Positions 1 to 7,708 of a DNA stretch of 57,901 nt are shown here, in pieces. Below the pieces are notes generated by a model. The model was not told the origin of the DNA. It saw only the letters and a list, made by a program, of their open reading frames with translations, and did not search any database. Each line of letters starts with the position of its first letter. The stretch's first letter is position 1. The stretch spans positions 1-57,901 of the forward strand of contig JANXTT010000021.1 in NCBI GenBank assembly GCA_025352225.1, in the 5' to 3' direction. The translations under genes were made by a program, and so were the position numbers. The DNA is from Mucilaginibacter sp. (GTDB lineage Bacteria > Bacteroidota > Bacteroidia > Sphingobacteriales > Sphingobacteriaceae).

Positions 1-1
1 A

Positions 2-760
2 CGAGCCGGATACTCGGGCAATACGGCTTTGAATGGCTCGCTGATGTCGATACCCAAAATAAAGCTCTACCTGCAGCAACGCACCGCCGAAGTAGCCCAA
101 CAGGTGCAGGTAAACCACCAGATGATACTGGCCGAACTGGCTAAAATAGCTTTTGGCAATATGGGCAACTACTTTGCGCCCGATGGCCGGATGAAACCCA
201 TGGATAAGCTAACCACCGATGAAAAGGCGGCTTTAGGAACCATAACGGTTAAAGAAACCAATGCCGGTAAGGATACCGCAAGTGTTACCACCCGCATAAA
301 GCTGAACAACAAAATGGCGGCATTAGATAAACTAGCCAAACATTTAAAGTTTTACGACGCGGCTGCCCCGCAACCCGAAGTGGTTTATGTGTACGTGGAT
401 AAAGATAACCTGGACGATTATGACCGTTTTGACGATGACTCGTTTGATGAGGATGATTATGATGAGGAAGACGATTATGAGGAAGAAGATTATGAGGAAG
501 ACGTATTTGATGCTGATGAGGCGGATGAAGAGCCTGAAGCTGCCCCAGAAGTTGAACAGGCCGTTATGGTTGACAGGGCGAAGGAGATTAATGCCATAGT
601 TGAAGCGATGAAAAAGGAAAAGGAGGAGAACCAACTTAAAGCTGAACCGGTTAAGCCGGTAAGTTCGGCTCCGCCGCTTTTTGGGATATATAAACAAGAG
701 CGGCAAAGGGGCCCCGGCGGCGGGTTATACGGCCGGAAGTTTAATTGTTATAGTAGTTAG
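2..760 (+). CDS. Terminase small subunit-like protein, 5' truncated
   Basis: The reading frame is open to the left window edge; the residues before the first internal start read RAGYSGNTALNGSL, which resembles the N-terminal DNA-binding segment (RAGYS..TA) of phage terminase small subunits of the Terminase_2 type. In that family the protein recognises phage DNA for packaging. The part seen continues with a helical middle (IPKIKLYLQQRTAEVAQQ, then MILAELAKIAFGNMGNYF), as in the family. After about residue 120 comes a long acidic tract rich in D, E and Y, then a basic, glycine-rich end. The acidic tail is not typical of the family. No other phage gene follows on the right, so this is either the edge of a prophage lying to the left or a domesticated remnant. 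The family call is from motif memory only. Confidence 0.6.
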   Translation, partial: RAGYSGNTALNGSLMSIPKIKLYLQQRTAEVAQQVQVNHQMILAELAKIAFGNMGNYFAPDGRMKPMDKLTTDEKAALGTITVKETNAGKDTASVTTRIKLNNKMAALDKLAKHLKFYDAAAPQPEVVYVYVDKDNLDDYDRFDDDSFDEDDYDEEDDYEEEDYEEDVFDADEADEEPEAAPEVEQAVMVDRAKEINAIVEAMKKEKEENQLKAEPVKPVSSAPPLFGIYKQERQRGPGGGLYGRKFNCYSS

Positions 761-833
761 TATCAAGTAGCAAGACATTGAATGTTGTTGAGTAGAAGTA
801 GTAATTTTTAATTTAATTTTTGTTTTAAAAGGA

Positions 834-861
834 CTGTCATGCTGAGCTTGTCGAAGCATGG
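834..861 (-). repeat. Inverted copy of the TTCGACAAGCTCAG element
   Basis: The sequence here reads CTGTCATGCTGAGCTTGTCG and onward, the reverse complement of the core found at 876-917, 959-1000 and 1264-1305. Together with the copy at 876 it could form a long hairpin in RNA or single-stranded DNA. It resembles REP-like intergenic elements. Confidence 0.7.
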
Positions 862-875
862 TGTATATGGCCTTT

Positions 876-1041
876 GCGCTCCGTTCTTCGACAAGCTCAG
901 AATGACAGCCTGCGCACTTTTTACTTTTAGCTTTTTACTTTTAACTTTTTTGGCTTTTGCGCTCCGTTCTTCGACAAGCTCAGAATGACAGCCTGCGCAC
1001 TTTTTACTTTTAGCTTTTTACTTTTAGCTTTTTTGGCCTTT
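876..1041 (+). repeat. Two tandem copies of an 83-base repeat
   Basis: The units 876-958 and 959-1041 are the same length and differ at only about two positions. Each begins GCGCTCCGTTCTTCGACAAG, continues through a GACAGCCTGCGCAC segment and ends in a T-rich ACTTTTAGC tract. The near identity suggests a recent duplication. A related single copy lies at 1264. Confidence 0.85.
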
Positions 1042-1044
1042 GCC

Positions 1045-1200
1045 CACCAACCCGGCAGAACCACGGGCTGCTCATCTTTTGCCGCATTCGCGCTCATGGC
1101 CGTTGCTTCAGGCAAAATCTGAAAGGCCCTTCCTGCCGCACCGGGCCTGCATGTTCTGTCGGCTTTTTGCCGAAGCTGATCTGCGCCGGGGAGAAAACAA
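1045..1200. other. GC-rich block, possible relic of a repeated coding-like element
   Basis: This block is clearly richer in G and C than the surrounding T-rich repeats. On the minus strand it keeps an open frame (KADRTCRPGAAGRAF, then EATAMSANAAKDEQPV) with no ribosome binding site or convincing start. From memory such a string recurs in Sphingobacteriaceae genomes as an intergenic repeat; that is recollection, not something shown here. Confidence 0.35.
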
Positions 1201-1263
1201 GAATGGTGTAGTTATTGGTTTAACTTTTTAATTTTGACTTTTGCCTTTTTACTTTCTGCCTCT

Positions 1264-1305
1264 GCGCTCCGTTCTTCGACAGGCTCAGAATGACAGCCGG
1301 CGCAC
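1264..1305 (+). repeat. Fourth copy of the TTCGACAAGCTCAG element
   Basis: This 42-base copy matches the first half of the 83-base unit at 876-917 with two substitutions (ACAGGC for ACAAGC, and CCGGCG for CCTGCG). It is followed by a different T-rich tract. Confidence 0.75.
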
Positions 1306-1513
1306 TTTTAGCTTTTGGCTTTCAACTTTTAGCTTTTTAATTTCAGCTTTCAGCTTTTACTGGCAACTCTAAACAATATCTTGATACTTGATACTAGCGA
1401 CTTGATACTAATTAAAAATACCCATTTTTACCCATGTCCGGTTTTGAAACGATACCTGATACTTGCGACTTGATACTGAATAGCGCTGGAATATCCCAGA
1501 ATGCATTATATTT

Positions 1514-2824
1514 TCAAACCACTTCGGCAACTACAAAAGTACTGCCTCCCACAAAAACCAGATCGTTTATGGTTGCGGCGTTTTTTGCAGCCCTCAAAGC
1601 AGCGGCAACATCGGTGTAAGCATCACCATACAAGGCAAAACTTTCGGCTTTATCCTTTAACGTTTCAGCGTCTAACCCCCGCGGAATATCTGGTTTACAG
1701 AAATAGTAGGTAGCGTTATGTGGTAGCATGCTGAGTATCTGGTTAATGTCTTTATCGTTAACCATGCCTATCACAAAATGGAGTTGTGCAAATGTGGTGC
1801 CGGCTATGTTTTTTAATACCTCGGCAATGCCTTCGGGATTATGGCCGGTATCGCATATCACCAATGGGTTATAGCTCAAAATATCCCAACGGCCACGCAA
1901 TCCCGTAAGGGCTTTAACGTTGGTAAGAGCGGTTTCAATTTGCTGGTGATCTATGCTGTAGCCTTGTAGTTTTAGCTCATCCAGGGTGGTTAAAACCGTC
2001 TTAACGTTCTTTATCTGATAGGTGCCTATAAGGTCGAGCTTTAAAGTGTGGGTTTCGGGTTGCGGACTTGTAGTTGTGATGTTTGTAAGGGTTAAGTCTA
2101 ATTTTCTCCCCATATATTGTCCGCTATCTGCTTTCTGCCCTGCCTCCCATTGTTGTGATGCAAATTTTATCGGAGCGTTTTCCAGGGTTGCTTTGGCGAT
2201 AAAAACTTCAGCAACTTCGGGTTGGTACTCGCCGATAATAACCGGGATATTTGGTTTAATGATACCCGCCTTTTCGCTAGCTATGAGTTGCAGCGTATCG
2301 CCCAGGATATTCATATGGTCCCAACCAATATTGGTGATGATGGAAAGCAGGGGGATAATAATATTTGTGGAGTCTAATCTGCCGCCAAGGCCAACCTCTA
2401 CAATGGCTATATCCACTTTTTGTTGAGCAAAATAGTCAAATGCCAGGGCCACTGTCATTTCAAAGAACGAAGGTTTGATGGCTTCAAAATCATTAAGGTG
2501 CTGCTGTACAAACTCAACTACGGTTTGTTCCGTAATCATTTCGCCATTAACACGGATGCGCTCCCTAAAATCCAGCAAATGCGGCGAAGTGTATAATCCG
2601 GTTTTATAGCCAGCTGTTTGCAATACCGCAGCCAGCATATGTGATGTGGAACCTTTGCCATTTGTACCACCTACATGCACGCTCTTAAATTGCTTTTGCG
2701 GGTTACCCAGCTTTTGGCAAAGTGCGATGGTATTGGTGAGATCGCTCTTAAATGCCGACACGCCTACCCTGGTAAACATGGGCAATTGTGTGTAAAGGTA
2801 TTGAAGGGTTTCGGGGTAGGTCAT
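1514..2824 (-). CDS. folC: Bifunctional dihydrofolate/folylpolyglutamate synthase
   Basis: FolC joins L-glutamate to dihydropteroate and adds further glutamates to folates, using ATP in the cytoplasm. The 436 residues fit the Mur-ligase-type family length. The N-terminal part carries the family motif FTRVGVSAFKSDL, the P-loop GGTNGKGST at residues 52-60 and the folate-loop segment TGLYTSPHLLDFRERIRVNG. GLGGRLDSTN and ITNIGWDHMNILG follow in the central ATP domain, and the C-terminal domain has CDTGHNPEG. It is the last gene of the minus-strand envelope operon, 101 bases after the TonB-like gene, so it may be co-transcribed by read-through or have its own promoter. Nothing looks broken. Confidence 0.95.
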   Translation of the reverse strand: MTYPETLQYLYTQLPMFTRVGVSAFKSDLTNTIALCQKLGNPQKQFKSVHVGGTNGKGSTSHMLAAVLQTAGYKTGLYTSPHLLDFRERIRVNGEMITEQTVVEFVQQHLNDFEAIKPSFFEMTVALAFDYFAQQKVDIAIVEVGLGGRLDSTNIIIPLLSIITNIGWDHMNILGDTLQLIASEKAGIIKPNIPVIIGEYQPEVAEVFIAKATLENAPIKFASQQWEAGQKADSGQYMGRKLDLTLTNITTTSPQPETHTLKLDLIGTYQIKNVKTVLTTLDELKLQGYSIDHQQIETALTNVKALTGLRGRWDILSYNPLVICDTGHNPEGIAEVLKNIAGTTFAQLHFVIGMVNDKDINQILSMLPHNATYYFCKPDIPRGLDAETLKDKAESFALYGDAYTDVAAALRAAKNAATINDLVFVGGSTFVVAEVV

Positions 2825-2925
2825 CTTTTTAACGGCAGAAGCGGTGGTAATAATGGGTTTAATTTAGCCTGCTATGGATTTTTTTGGACGATTGGCTTTA
2901 GGTTTTATCCTGTTTGCCAAGCCCT

Positions 2926-3738
2926 TTAGTTTACTCTAAATACAAAAACTACTGTTCCAATTTGGGTGTCAGGAGCGCTATCAAGTTGGTTCAATTTTGA
3001 ATTTAATACCGCTTGTTCGCATTTTTGAAGCAGTCCGGAATCACTGATTGTAGTACCACGGGCTCCTGCACGGGCATATATTACGTTGCCGTTTTTGTCT
3101 ACCCGTATATCAACTACTACCTTGCCTGATCGTCGGTTAGCATCATCAACTGTTGGTTTGCTAATAAAATTACGCTGCGGCATACCAGTTAAATTACCGC
3201 CATTGCCAGATCCTGTACCGTCGTAATTATTGGTTAAGGTGGTACCTGTAGTTTTGCCCTGGTTGCCGGGTTTATTGGTTGTTCCGTCACCCTCGCCAGC
3301 TCCTGTGGTGGGCTTGCCTTTGTAAAGTGCGTTTTGGTTAATTGTAGGTTTGCTATGGTTTTTTTGAGCGGTGGTTGCTACAGTATTGCTTTGCTTGTTA
3401 TCATTATTGGTAACCACGGGTGCATCTTCGTTATTTTGGGTAACTATCTTTTTATCACTCGTTTCTGATGTTACCTTTTCGGTAGCAGGGGTGTTGGTTA
3501 CTTTATCGGGTTTGGTTTTATTGGCTTTTTCTGCTTGCGACGGGTCTTCGATACTCATATAATCGCTACCCATACCTTCGTCGGTGGTGCCATAGTTCAC
3601 CAGTATGCCTCCGGTGCCGTCTTCTTGCTTTGCAGGCAGGCTAAATTTTATAAGGAAGCAAAAAGCAAATAGCACCGCTAATATAACCGCGGTAGCCACA
3701 AAGGCTTTGGGGTAGTTGTTTTCTTCCCGGTATTCCAT
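2926..3738 (-). CDS. TonB-like energy transducer
   Basis: This 270-residue protein has a short cytoplasmic start, one membrane segment at about residues 11-30 (AFVATAVILAVLFAFCFLI), a long polar linker rich in T, N, K and G, and a C-terminal domain of about 75 residues (GKVVVDIRVDKNGNVIYARA) of the TonB/TolA C-terminal kind. Such proteins pass energy from an ExbB/ExbD motor across the periplasm to an outer-membrane partner. The linker is rich in Thr/Asn/Gly rather than the Pro-Lys of classical TonB. The gene starts 3 bases after the ExbD stop, so it belongs to the same motor. The likely partner is the barrel encoded upstream in the operon; that is inference. Confidence 0.8.
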   Translation of the reverse strand: MEYREENNYPKAFVATAVILAVLFAFCFLIKFSLPAKQEDGTGGILVNYGTTDEGMGSDYMSIEDPSQAEKANKTKPDKVTNTPATEKVTSETSDKKIVTQNNEDAPVVTNNDNKQSNTVATTAQKNHSKPTINQNALYKGKPTTGAGEGDGTTNKPGNQGKTTGTTLTNNYDGTGSGNGGNLTGMPQRNFISKPTVDDANRRSGKVVVDIRVDKNGNVIYARAGARGTTISDSGLLQKCEQAVLNSKLNQLDSAPDTQIGTVVFVFRVN

Positions 3739-3741
3739 ATC

Positions 3742-4140
3742 TTATTTGGGCTCTGTAGCCAAAACTAATTTAATGTTGAGTTTCTGAGCCGTATCCATTA
3801 CCTGAACTACATTTTGTATAGCTACTGTACGGTCCACATACAAAACGATGGTTAGCTCGGTAGCTAGTTTTTTGTAGGGTGTTAAAACGGCGTTAAGGTC
3901 TTCAACCTTCACCTCTTTTTTGTCTACAAAATATTGCAGGTTTTTATTTATAGATACGATAATGGTTTTTTTAGAAACCGATTGCCCCGATGATGATTTA
4001 GGCAGCATCAGCTTAATCACATTGGGGTTAGTAACTGTTGACGCGATTAAAAAGAACAACAGCAGAAAGAACATGATGTCGTTCATCGCTGAAGTATGAA
4101 CCTCTGCCGTTGCACGGCTATGTCTCTTTTTTAAGTTCAT
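3742..4140 (-). CDS. exbD: ExbD/TolR-type motor protein
   Basis: The 132-residue protein has the ExbD layout: a short basic cytoplasmic tail, one membrane helix (about residues 20-37) carrying an aspartate (D21, in AMNDIMFFLLLFFLIAST) at the place of the proton-carrying residue of the family, and a periplasmic domain of about 90 residues ending in DTAQKLNIKLVLATEPK. It works with ExbB to turn proton flow into movement of the TonB-like protein. Its start codon overlaps the ExbB stop by one base (TAATG), a sign of translational coupling. Confidence 0.9.
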   Translation of the reverse strand: MNLKKRHSRATAEVHTSAMNDIMFFLLLFFLIASTVTNPNVIKLMLPKSSSGQSVSKKTIIVSINKNLQYFVDKKEVKVEDLNAVLTPYKKLATELTIVLYVDRTVAIQNVVQVMDTAQKLNIKLVLATEPK

Positions 4141-4847
4141 TATTTACTGGGTTCTTCTAAAAGGTCAATAAATTCAATGGCGTCGGTTTCCAGTTTTAAT
4201 ATCACCTTGTCAACCATAATGTTTAAAACATTATAGAGTACATAGGCAATAATACCAACAAGCAAACCAGCCGCGGAGGTTACCATTTTCACATATAATC
4301 CGCCCGAAATAACACCCATACTAATATTGTCGGTTTTTGATATATCATAAAATATTTTGATAACCCCGGCAATAGTTCCCAGGAAACCAAACATGGGTGC
4401 AATACCTGCTACGATCCCCAATATGGCTATGTTCTTCTCCAACTTTGATACTTCCAGCTTGCCAATGTTCTCAATAGCTCCTTCTATATCTTTTATTGGG
4501 CGGCCAATACGCAGCAGCCCTTTTTGCAGCATACGGCCAAGCGGGGAGTTGCTGTTTCTGCAAATCGCTATAGCGGAATCCAGTTTACCATCAATCATGA
4601 GTGACCGTACCTGCACCATTAAGCTCGATTCATCTTTTGATGCTTTACGGATTGTGAAATATCGTTCAAAGAAAATAACTAATCCCAATACTGCCAATAT
4701 CGCAATCGGGATCATTACCCAACCACCTTTAATTAGCAGGTCGCCAAAACGAAGTTCACTATCAGGCAAAGGTGTGGTTTGTGCAACTTTGCTTATCGTA
4801 TCAATCACTTTTTTTGCTGTATCGGTTACTTGAAGTAATAACATCAT
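4140..4847 (-). CDS. exbB: ExbB/TolQ/MotA-family proton channel protein
   Basis: The 235-residue protein shows three membrane segments (about residues 43-60, 140-160 and 187-209) and the family signature APMFGFLGTIAGVI at about 150-163. ExbB forms the ring around ExbD in the inner membrane. An N-terminal region of about 35 residues (VIDTISKVAQTTPLPDSE) precedes the first helix. Its start overlaps the end of the HU-like/SPOR gene by 4 bases. It is probably specific to this operon's barrel rather than the general TonB motor, but that is inferred from context only. Confidence 0.9.
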   Translation of the reverse strand: MMLLLQVTDTAKKVIDTISKVAQTTPLPDSELRFGDLLIKGGWVMIPIAILAVLGLVIFFERYFTIRKASKDESSLMVQVRSLMIDGKLDSAIAICRNSNSPLGRMLQKGLLRIGRPIKDIEGAIENIGKLEVSKLEKNIAILGIVAGIAPMFGFLGTIAGVIKIFYDISKTDNISMGVISGGLYVKMVTSAAGLLVGIIAYVLYNVLNIMVDKVILKLETDAIEFIDLLEEPSK

Positions 4848-5875
4848 TGTTTTTTATAAGGATATGTTTCTAGTTTAATGCCCGGAGAGCGGAATTTTTT
4901 CCTGTAGATTTTTAAATGAACCTTTGCAGAATCTTTAATCAAATAAGTACCCATAATAACCTGATAGTATAAATTATTATGGCTTTTATGTATATCAGCC
5001 TCAACAATGCCATTGTCGGTATATGTTTGTAACTGTCTTTTAGCGCCCGCCATTGTTTTAAATGTGCCTACTACCACCGCAAAAGTATCTGTTGGTATTT
5101 CGGGAGGAAGCACCTTTTTTTGCGTTGTCGAATCTAGTTTAACAGGCGTGAGGCCCAGGTCTGTTTGGGTTTTTATTGATTGTTTAATAGAATCGGATAT
5201 TGATCTTTTTACACTTTTTTCTGGTTTGGGCTTTATTTTAACAACAGGAGTTATAAAACGATCAAATAACGCGGGTTTGTACATGTACACACTAATTAAG
5301 CCAATCCCGGCTATTACAATTATTAGCGCAATAATAAGCCAGATATTAATAGGACGAGGAGGTTTTTCGTCTTCTATAACTGCTGGTATTTCTTGTTGAA
5401 CTGGCGGATTTGCAGGTATATCGCTAAAGCTAAATGGAATTATTTCTTCCGGCTGCTGCCTGTATGGGTTGTTCCGTCTAAGTTTAACTGGTGCTAAACC
5501 ATAAAATAATTCGTTAACCTCGCTGCGCCGCTTTGGCGTGAAAGTTAATTGGTTTTGACGAATGTTAAATACCCCGATATTACCTAATGGAACATTATCT
5601 GTTGTAGCTAATTGCCTGATATTAGAGACAAATTTTTCTATAAAATAGCTTGCTGATGCCTGCGAGATGCGCTTCTCTGTAGATAGAAGCGTCGCCAGCG
5701 TATCATCTTCAGGCAATTCATTATCAAATTGAATTTGTATTGAAGGAGGATAAAACTGCTGCTGTTCCTGATTGTAATAACCTTCAACCCGGTTTCTGTA
5801 AAAAGAACCCAGCCCCGGAACGTTTATTACACTCCGGTGTTCAAGTTGTTCACAAATAAAAGCTGCTATATCCAT
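4844..5875 (-). CDS. HU-like (CCDC81-type) domain protein with membrane segment and SPOR domain
   Basis: This 343-residue protein begins with two HU-like segments: residues 1-60 (ICEQLEHRSVINVPGLGSF) and about 65-130 (GNIGVFNIRQNQLTFTPKR). In Bacteroidota this arrangement is known as the CCDC81-like prokaryotic HU domain. A polar stretch, one membrane helix at about 177-198 and a basic linker follow, then a SPOR domain at about 264-335 (FAVVVGTFKTMAGAKRQL and YYQVIMGTY). SPOR domains bind peptidoglycan stripped of stem peptides, usually at the division site. The topology places the HU-like part in the cytoplasm and SPOR in the periplasm. Its place between the barrel and exbB suggests it anchors or places the motor; that is inference. 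Confidence 0.8.
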   Translation of the reverse strand: MDIAAFICEQLEHRSVINVPGLGSFYRNRVEGYYNQEQQQFYPPSIQIQFDNELPEDDTLATLLSTEKRISQASASYFIEKFVSNIRQLATTDNVPLGNIGVFNIRQNQLTFTPKRRSEVNELFYGLAPVKLRRNNPYRQQPEEIIPFSFSDIPANPPVQQEIPAVIEDEKPPRPINIWLIIALIIVIAGIGLISVYMYKPALFDRFITPVVKIKPKPEKSVKRSISDSIKQSIKTQTDLGLTPVKLDSTTQKKVLPPEIPTDTFAVVVGTFKTMAGAKRQLQTYTDNGIVEADIHKSHNNLYYQVIMGTYLIKDSAKVHLKIYRKKFRSPGIKLETYPYKKQ

Positions 5876-5914
5876 GTTGCTTAAAAAGCGATAATTTTTA
5901 GTTTATAAATCAGG

Positions 5915-7708
5915 TTAAAACTTATAACCTAAGCCTCCAAATATATTAAAACCATAGTTAGGATAATACAACCATGTTTGATAATTATTGCTTAATAAAT
6001 TATTAACCTGGCCAAATATGGAAATCCTGCTGGTTGCTTTATATTCAATGCCTCCGCTTATATCAGCAAATGAACTAAGTGTTACCAACTGGTTATTCCC
6101 GGTACGGTCCTGAGTAGTACCTCTAAATAGTAGAGAGCCATTGATGGTGATTTGATTGTTGATATGGATAATTGTACCGGCAGTAAGTTTAAATTTGGGT
6201 AAATTCCAGGGTTGTGCTTCTGTAGCTAGCTGGTAGTCTTTAAATTCAACACGGCCAAATATATTTAAGCCGTCCGATGCCTTGTAATCCAGTTCTCCAT
6301 TAAAGCCGCTTATCCGCGACTTGCCATCATCATAGATCACATTAAAGCGGTTATATCCTTTGGTAAAGTCAAAATTGCTTACAAACAACTGCATATCATT
6401 AATACTATTGCGGAAAACAGTTGCTTTGAAGCCTAAACCCGGAGCCAGCATCCCTTTTAACCCAATGCTGATGTCTAATTGATCAACCGAATTTTTGATA
6501 TTGATGTTTTGTCCGATAAAAGGATTTGTTTCCGAGAAATCACGAACGGATGATTTATTTACGTCGCCACGGGCCTCAGCAAATAAACGTACATATTTGG
6601 GGATGATCTGGAATTCTAATTTGGCAGCCGGGAAAATAAAAAACCGGGTAGCGTTTCCAAATTCACTAACAATGTTTATCCCGGCGTCAATTTTGTAGTT
6701 ATCACCCTGAAATTTGAGGTAAGGGTTGGCTCTGATGATATTGTTATTTATGGAATATAAACTATCGCTAACTGTACTAAAATCTATGGTGCCACTTAAA
6801 CCTGCATAAAACTGACTAACAGTTTGATTGATAAAGCCTGATAGCACCAGATTATTCTCTTTAGCCTGAAACGCATTGTTAAATGTATAACCGCCAAGCT
6901 TTGCTGCATAAATAAATTGATTTTCTTCGTCCTTATAGTTTTTAGCTAATTCAGCCTCGCCCGATAAGGTACTGAAATGTTGTTTATCAACGCTCAACTG
7001 TTTCGGCGGGTTCATTTCGTCAAAACCATAAAAATAGATGCTTCGATAGTTATAGTTTACGCGTCCGCTTAAAGTTGATTCTTCTCCAATGTTTTTGCCA
7101 AATATACCAGCTTCTTCTTTTGCATAGTTTTGTTTATTTAAGCTACCCTCCTGTGCCAGGTGTTTTAAATACCCGCCAACCTGTAGTGCCTGGTCCCGGC
7201 CATTGTCAATATACAATTCGCCATACGTGGTTTTCATGCTGCCTGCACCCGCTTTAATATAATTGTTTTTTAAATCGGCAGCTTGTTCTTTAGGCATATT
7301 TACGGCCGGTAATTCGCGGATGTCTGTATTTTGTTGCAGCATTTTATCTAAAATGGCATAACTTATAGGAGCCTTAAACAGCTCTTTATCCTCCAGATCA
7401 GGGTTTCGCCTTATTTTAACAGCGTCAGCCAAAACAGGTTTATATGCTGTTGTTACAACAATTTCTTCCGACAAGCCATTGTTTTGCGGATTCACAGGTT
7501 TTTTATTCGCTGCTTTTGCGGTATCGCCTAATGCCTTGGCAATGCTGGCAACTTTCTTATTGGGAGATACCGGTTTTTTTACAGCAGCTTTAGTTCCTGT
7601 AGCTTTAACCACAGTTTTTTTAGTAGAAGTTTTTTGTTGAGCCTCCGCTATACTAACGCAACACAAAGCTGCAATAATTATGGTGGCGTATATGTATCCT
7701 AGTCTCAT
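5915..7708 (-). CDS. Outer-membrane beta-barrel protein, TonB-receptor-like but without a visible plug
   Basis: The 597-residue protein has a signal peptide (about residues 1-24, cut after SIAEA) and a Lys/Ala/Val-rich linker. A conserved-looking box EEIVVTTAYKPVLADAVKI lies at about 80-100, followed by a long series of alternating beta strands ending in FNIFGGLGYKF, with the terminal aromatic residue typical of outer-membrane barrels. The barrel half resembles TonB-dependent receptors, but no carboxypeptidase-like or standard plug domain can be made out. The gene overlaps the TPR gene by 4 bases and lies 39 bases before the HU-like/SPOR gene. Its partner and cargo are unknown; context suggests it is the outer-membrane part of the TonB/ExbBD machine. 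Confidence 0.75.
   Translation of the reverse strand: MRLGYIYATIIIAALCCVSIAEAQQKTSTKKTVVKATGTKAAVKKPVSPNKKVASIAKALGDTAKAANKKPVNPQNNGLSEEIVVTTAYKPVLADAVKIRRNPDLEDKELFKAPISYAILDKMLQQNTDIRELPAVNMPKEQAADLKNNYIKAGAGSMKTTYGELYIDNGRDQALQVGGYLKHLAQEGSLNKQNYAKEEAGIFGKNIGEESTLSGRVNYNYRSIYFYGFDEMNPPKQLSVDKQHFSTLSGEAELAKNYKDEENQFIYAAKLGGYTFNNAFQAKENNLVLSGFINQTVSQFYAGLSGTIDFSTVSDSLYSINNNIIRANPYLKFQGDNYKIDAGINIVSEFGNATRFFIFPAAKLEFQIIPKYVRLFAEARGDVNKSSVRDFSETNPFIGQNINIKNSVDQLDISIGLKGMLAPGLGFKATVFRNSINDMQLFVSNFDFTKGYNRFNVIYDDGKSRISGFNGELDYKASDGLNIFGRVEFKDYQLATEAQPWNLPKFKLTAGTIIHINNQITINGSLLFRGTTQDRTGNNQLVTLSSFADISGGIEYKATSRISIFGQVNNLLSNNYQTWLYYPNYGFNIFGGLGYKF

Larger units (their letters stand above)
761..1513. 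other. Repeat-rich non-coding stretch
   Basis: About 750 bases hold no credible gene. The stretch contains four copies of a palindrome-related element with the core TTCGACAAGCTCAGAATGAC, runs of TTTTTAGCTTTTTACTTTT-like sequence, a GC-rich block at about 1045-1200, and short GATACTTG/GACTTGATACT repeats at 1381-1410 and 1451-1480. Short open frames here are built from the repeats themselves and lack start signals. Confidence 0.7.

Noticed and set aside
344..706. A minus-strand gene opposite the terminase-like gene
   Set aside because: Its hydrophobic Ile/Val runs are the antisense of the acidic tract on the plus strand.
927..1115. A small minus-strand gene of 62 residues
   Set aside because: It consists of translated repeats and part of the GC-rich block, with no ribosome binding site.
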